NCBI GenBank assembly: GCA_030673275.1
Contig: DAOVJL010000022.1
Coordinates: 1-9,825 of the forward strand
DNA from: Sulfurimonas sp.
GTDB taxonomy: Bacteria; Campylobacterota; Campylobacteria; Campylobacterales; Sulfurimonadaceae
Reading direction: 5' to 3'
DNA: 9,825 nt
This document shows positions 7,241-9,825 of this stretch, piece after piece. Position numbers and translations under genes: made by a program. The notes beneath the pieces were generated by a model. That model ran no database searches. It was given only the letters and a program-made list of their open reading frames with translations, and was not told the DNA's origin. How positions within the stretch are numbered: position 1 is the stretch's first letter; each line of letters begins with the position of its first letter.

Positions 7241-8482
7241 ATGGCACAAGTAAAAAATAGATTAAACCCATTTTTTGAAAATATCACTTTTGATAGAGAA
7301 GACAATGAGATGATTTTAAACTTTGGTCCTCAGCATCCTTCAGCTCACGGACAACTTCGTTTAATGCTTCATCTTCAACAAGAGATGATAGTAAAAGCTC
7401 ATCCAGATGTTGGGTATCTTCATCGTGGTATGGAGAAGATGGCTGAAAACATGATTTATAATGAGTTCATGCCGACAACTGACCGTATGGATTATATTGC
7501 TTCATCTTCAAACAATTATGGATTTGCATTGGCAGTTGAGAAACTTGTAGGTTTAGAAGTTCCTCGTCGTGCTCAAGTAATCCGTATGATGCTTTTAGAG
7601 ATTAACCGTCTTATGTCTCATCTTTTCTGGTTAGCTACTACTGCGCTTGATATTGGAGCTATGACAGTTTTCCTTTTCGCATTCCGTGAAAGAGAATATC
7701 TAATGGATATTATCGAGGGTTATTGTGGAGCTAGACTTACACATTCCGCTATTCGTATTGGTGGTGTTCCACTAGATATTCAAGATAGTTTTATTGCTCA
7801 ACTAAAAGACTTTTTAGATAAACTGCCTCAAAATATTAAAGATTATGAAGATCTTCTTGACACTAACCGTATTTGGTTAATGAGAATGGAAGAGGTTGGT
7901 ACTATTTCTAAAGAGATGGCACTATCTTGGGGTTGTACAGGTCCTATGCTTAGAGCTTCAGGTGTTGCTTGGGATATTCGTAAAGAAGAGCCGTATGAGC
8001 TTTATGATGAAGTAGAGTTTAATGTGCCTTGGTCTGACAAGGGTGACAACTTTGCAAGATACCGTGTATATATGGAAGAGATGAGAGAATCTGCAAAGAT
8101 TCTTTATCAAACAATTACTATGTATCAAAAGTGTGTTAAAGATGGACAAACTGAGTTAATGGCTCATGCGCCTAAATATGTTTCAGCTCCAAAGCTGGAT
8201 ATTATGACTCAAAACTACTCTTTGATGCAACACTTTGTTCTTGTAACTCAAGGTATGAGACCACCTGTTGGAGAAGTATATGTAGCTACTGAATCACCAA
8301 AAGGTGAACTTGGTTTCTTTATTAACTCTCAAGGTGGGCCATACCCATACAGACTAAAGCTTCGTGCTCCGTCTTTCTGGCACACAGGAATTTTAACTGA
8401 TCTTTTACCTGGTCACTATATTCCGGATGTTGTTTCTATTATTGGTACTACAAATATTGTATTTGGTGAGGTTGATAGATAA
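7241..8482 (+). CDS. nuoD: NADH-quinone oxidoreductase subunit D
   Basis: This 413-residue, 49-kDa-type subunit forms the quinone pocket of complex I together with NuoB and descends from the [NiFe]-hydrogenase large subunit. The motif [15 protein letters not shown] carries His36, and DRMDY carries Tyr85. These correspond to the His38/Tyr87 pair that binds the quinone headgroup in Thermus Nqo4. [10 protein letters not shown] (58-66) and [12 protein letters not shown] near the C-terminus are further family signatures, and the chain ends in the usual FGEVDR. The nickel-binding cysteines of hydrogenases are absent, as expected. AAGGTGG at 7227-7233 overlaps the nuoC stop and serves the ATG. Length and motifs are normal, so the pocket appears functional. 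The last base of its TAA is the first base of the next ATG. Confidence 0.98.
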   Translation: MAQVKNRLNPFFENITFDREDNEMILNFGPQHPSAHGQLRLMLHLQQEMIVKAHPDVGYLHRGMEKMAENMIYNEFMPTTDRMDYIASSSNNYGFALAVEKLVGLEVPRRAQVIRMMLLEINRLMSHLFWLATTALDIGAMTVFLFAFREREYLMDIIEGYCGARLTHSAIRIGGVPLDIQDSFIAQLKDFLDKLPQNIKDYEDLLDTNRIWLMRMEEVGTISKEMALSWGCTGPMLRASGVAWDIRKEEPYELYDEVEFNVPWSDKGDNFARYRVYMEEMRESAKILYQTITMYQKCVKDGQTELMAHAPKYVSAPKLDIMTQNYSLMQHFVLVTQGMRPPVGEVYVATESPKGELGFFINSQGGPYPYRLKLRAPSFWHTGILTDLLPGHYIPDVVSIIGTTNIVFGEVDR

Positions 8483-8703
8483 TGAAAAGATATGATTTAA
8501 GAAAATTAAAAGATAATTTTGAACCTAGAATGAAAGAGATTTTAGCAGCTCACAAAGCTGGTGAAGTAGCAATCTTTTTATTTGAAATCGGAGATTTTAC
8601 TCCAATTCAAAGATCAGCAGATGTTGTAAAAGAGTGTGGTTATGAGTTACTAAACTCTTTAAAATTTAACGAAGTCGACTGGACTATCGTGGCAAAAAAA
8701 TAG
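8482..8703 (+). CDS. NuoE-like small complex I protein of Campylobacterota type
   Basis: The product is 73 residues and sits where nuoE sits in other nuo operons. It resembles the small protein at the same place in Helicobacter (HP1264) and Campylobacter (Cj1575c), through a start like MKRYDLR, a central hydrophobic segment EVAIFLFEIGDF and the ending FNEVDWTIVAKK. True NuoE has about 160 residues and four cysteines for the 2Fe-2S cluster N1a. This protein has a single Cys, in VKECGYELL (residue 52), so it cannot carry that cluster. It most likely acts as a structural or adaptor subunit between the core complex and the flavoprotein encoded next. It overlaps nuoD by one base and ends 9 bases before the following TTG. 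GAGG at 8468-8471 is a plausible ribosome binding site. Confidence 0.88.
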   Translation: MKRYDLRKLKDNFEPRMKEILAAHKAGEVAIFLFEIGDFTPIQRSADVVKECGYELLNSLKFNEVDWTIVAKK

Positions 8704-8705
8704 GA
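8702..8705 (+). promoter_or_regulatory. Ribosome binding site deciding a TTG start
   Basis: AGGA lies seven bases before the TTG at 8713. In this frame a stop at 8701-8703 excludes any earlier start, and the next ATG (8902) would remove the first 63 residues, which include part of the NuoF-like domain. TTG is therefore the best start. Confidence 0.75.
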
Positions 8706-8712
8706 ACGCAAT

Positions 8713-9825
8713 TTGAGTAAAGTATATTTTTCTACTTGGAATGGTGAGCTGATAAATAATATCAGTAAACCAGAAGAAGAGTGGGAAGAATCAGCTTATA
8801 ATCTACCGGCACAATATGATGACCACCGTGATTCAAAAGCCTTTATTGGCTGGGATGGTGTGGCACTGTTTGATAAAGATGTAGATGTGATTCGTTTAGC
8901 TATGGAGTATGCTGCACAGTATCAAGAGTATTCTGAAGCATGTGGAAGATGTGCACCTGGTAGATGGGGTGGACAAATCTTATATGATCAATTAGATAAA
9001 ATTGCTCGTGGCGAGGGAAGTAAAGCTGACATGGATCACTTAAAAGAGATTGGTTCAAGTATGCAAGTTACTTCAAAGTGTGAGATTGGTAAGACAGTTC
9101 CAAATCCTATTTTAGATTTGATGACGCACTTTGAAGATACATTTATGGAATGTATTAATGAGCAAAAAAAATCAAAGCATTATGATGATGAAATTGGTTA
9201 TATTGCAAAAATTACATCTCCATGTTCTGATGCTTGTCCAGCTGATGTTGATATTCCCGGTTATATAGAGGGTGTTAGAGATTTAAGAATGGACGATTCA
9301 CTTAAAGCGACTCGCCAGACTATGCCTCTAGCTCATGTTTGTGGTCGTGTTTGTCCACATCCATGTGAAGATGCTTGTCGTCGCGGTAATTTAGATGAAG
9401 CTGTATCAATTATGTCACTTAAGAGACTTGGTGCTGATTATGAAACAGATCATGGATATGACTTTTTTCACCCAATAGAGAAAAAACAATCTAATGGAAA
9501 AAAAGTTGCAATTATCGGTGCTGGTCCTGCTGGTTTAACTGCTGCTTATTATCTTGCTGCTGATGGTGTTGAAGTTGATGTTTATGAAGAGCTTCCGGTT
9601 CTTGGCGGTGAGGTTGCAGTTGGTGTACCCGAGTATAGAATGCCAATTGATAAATACAACCAAGATATCGAGTGTGTTAGAGACATGGGTGTTAATTTTA
9701 TAGTAAATTTTAAAGTTAAACCTGATGATATGAGAAGATTCGAAGAGGAATATGATGCAACTATGGTTGCAACAGGAACTAGAATAAGTAAAAAAGTTCG
9801 TTGTGATAATGAAAATCCTGAGTTA
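8713..9825 (+). CDS. NuoF-type Fe-S domain fused to GltD/NfnB-like flavoprotein (3' truncated)
   Basis: The first 371 codons are visible, without a stop. Residues 45-148 align with the C-terminal domain of NuoF: GWDGVALFDKDVDVI, then EACGRCAPGRWGG, then SKCEIG. The cluster N3 ligands would be Cys77, Cys80 and Cys123; the third position of the usual CxxCxxC is Gly83. Residues 165-240 are an Fe-S region like that at the N-terminus of GltD, NfnB and dihydropyrimidine dehydrogenase: SPCSDACPADVDIPGYI, then VCGRVCPHPCEDACRRG, then SIMSLKRL. At 263-311 a Rossmann FAD site follows (VAIIGAGPAGLTAA, LGGEVAVGVPEYRMP). The FMN/NADH domain of NuoF is missing. The place in the operon suggests that it feeds electrons from NAD(P)H, or between NAD(P)H and ferredoxin or flavodoxin, into complex I. 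The donor is not shown. Electron bifurcation is only a possibility. Confidence 0.9.
   Translation, partial: MSKVYFSTWNGELINNISKPEEEWEESAYNLPAQYDDHRDSKAFIGWDGVALFDKDVDVIRLAMEYAAQYQEYSEACGRCAPGRWGGQILYDQLDKIARGEGSKADMDHLKEIGSSMQVTSKCEIGKTVPNPILDLMTHFEDTFMECINEQKKSKHYDDEIGYIAKITSPCSDACPADVDIPGYIEGVRDLRMDDSLKATRQTMPLAHVCGRVCPHPCEDACRRGNLDEAVSIMSLKRLGADYETDHGYDFFHPIEKKQSNGKKVAIIGAGPAGLTAAYYLAADGVEVDVYEELPVLGGEVAVGVPEYRMPIDKYNQDIECVRDMGVNFIVNFKVKPDDMRRFEEEYDATMVATGTRISKKVRCDNENPEL

Noticed and set aside
5913..8482. nuoB and nuoD as subunits of an energy-converting hydrogenase
   Set aside because: The NuoD sequence lacks the nickel-binding CxxC pairs and has the quinone-site His36 and Tyr85; gene order is nuoABCD.

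Overview
The window looks like chromosomal DNA of a Campylobacterota (Epsilonproteobacteria) species. A Sulfurimonas-like free-living member is my best guess. The reasons are low GC, all genes on the + strand, short spacers, TTG starts, TTTTTG-type -10 promoter contexts, and above all a nuo operon in which the usual nuoE is replaced by a roughly 75-residue protein of the type known from Helicobacter and Campylobacter. The genus assignment is inference from gene content.

Layout. Bases 1-426 hold the C-terminal ATPase domain of a sensor histidine kinase cut by the window edge. A single-domain hemerythrin-like (HHE) protein follows (443-880), then a small predicted lipoprotein of unknown function (894-1364), endonuclease IV (nfo, 1422-2273), a FadL/OMPP1-type outer-membrane channel (2318-3568) and a AAA+ ATPase with a TTG start (3577-5313). 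Spacers of 8 to 57 bases make one or two co-transcribed units plausible. The 228-base gap 5314-5541 contains a terminator-like hairpin, two candidate promoters and a second hairpin, so it separates this block from the complex I operon.

The operon reads nuoA, nuoB, nuoC, nuoD, a NuoE-like small protein and then a large flavoprotein cut by the right edge. NuoA is membrane-embedded. NuoB carries the ligands of the last Fe-S cluster, NuoC docks the arm, and NuoD forms the quinone pocket with NuoB. These four look ordinary and catalytically complete.

The electron-input end is not ordinary. The NuoE-like protein has one cysteine and cannot hold the NuoE 2Fe-2S cluster. The last gene joins the Fe-S domain found at the C-terminus of NuoF to a GltD/NfnB-like domain that binds flavin and pyridine nucleotide. 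Within its NuoF-type motif the third of four cluster cysteines is glycine. This rebuilt input module is the most interesting thing here. The AAA+ ATPase, with Asn in Walker B and a long unassigned N-terminal half, comes second. I see no CRISPR array, tRNA, rRNA, insertion sequence or prophage sequence.
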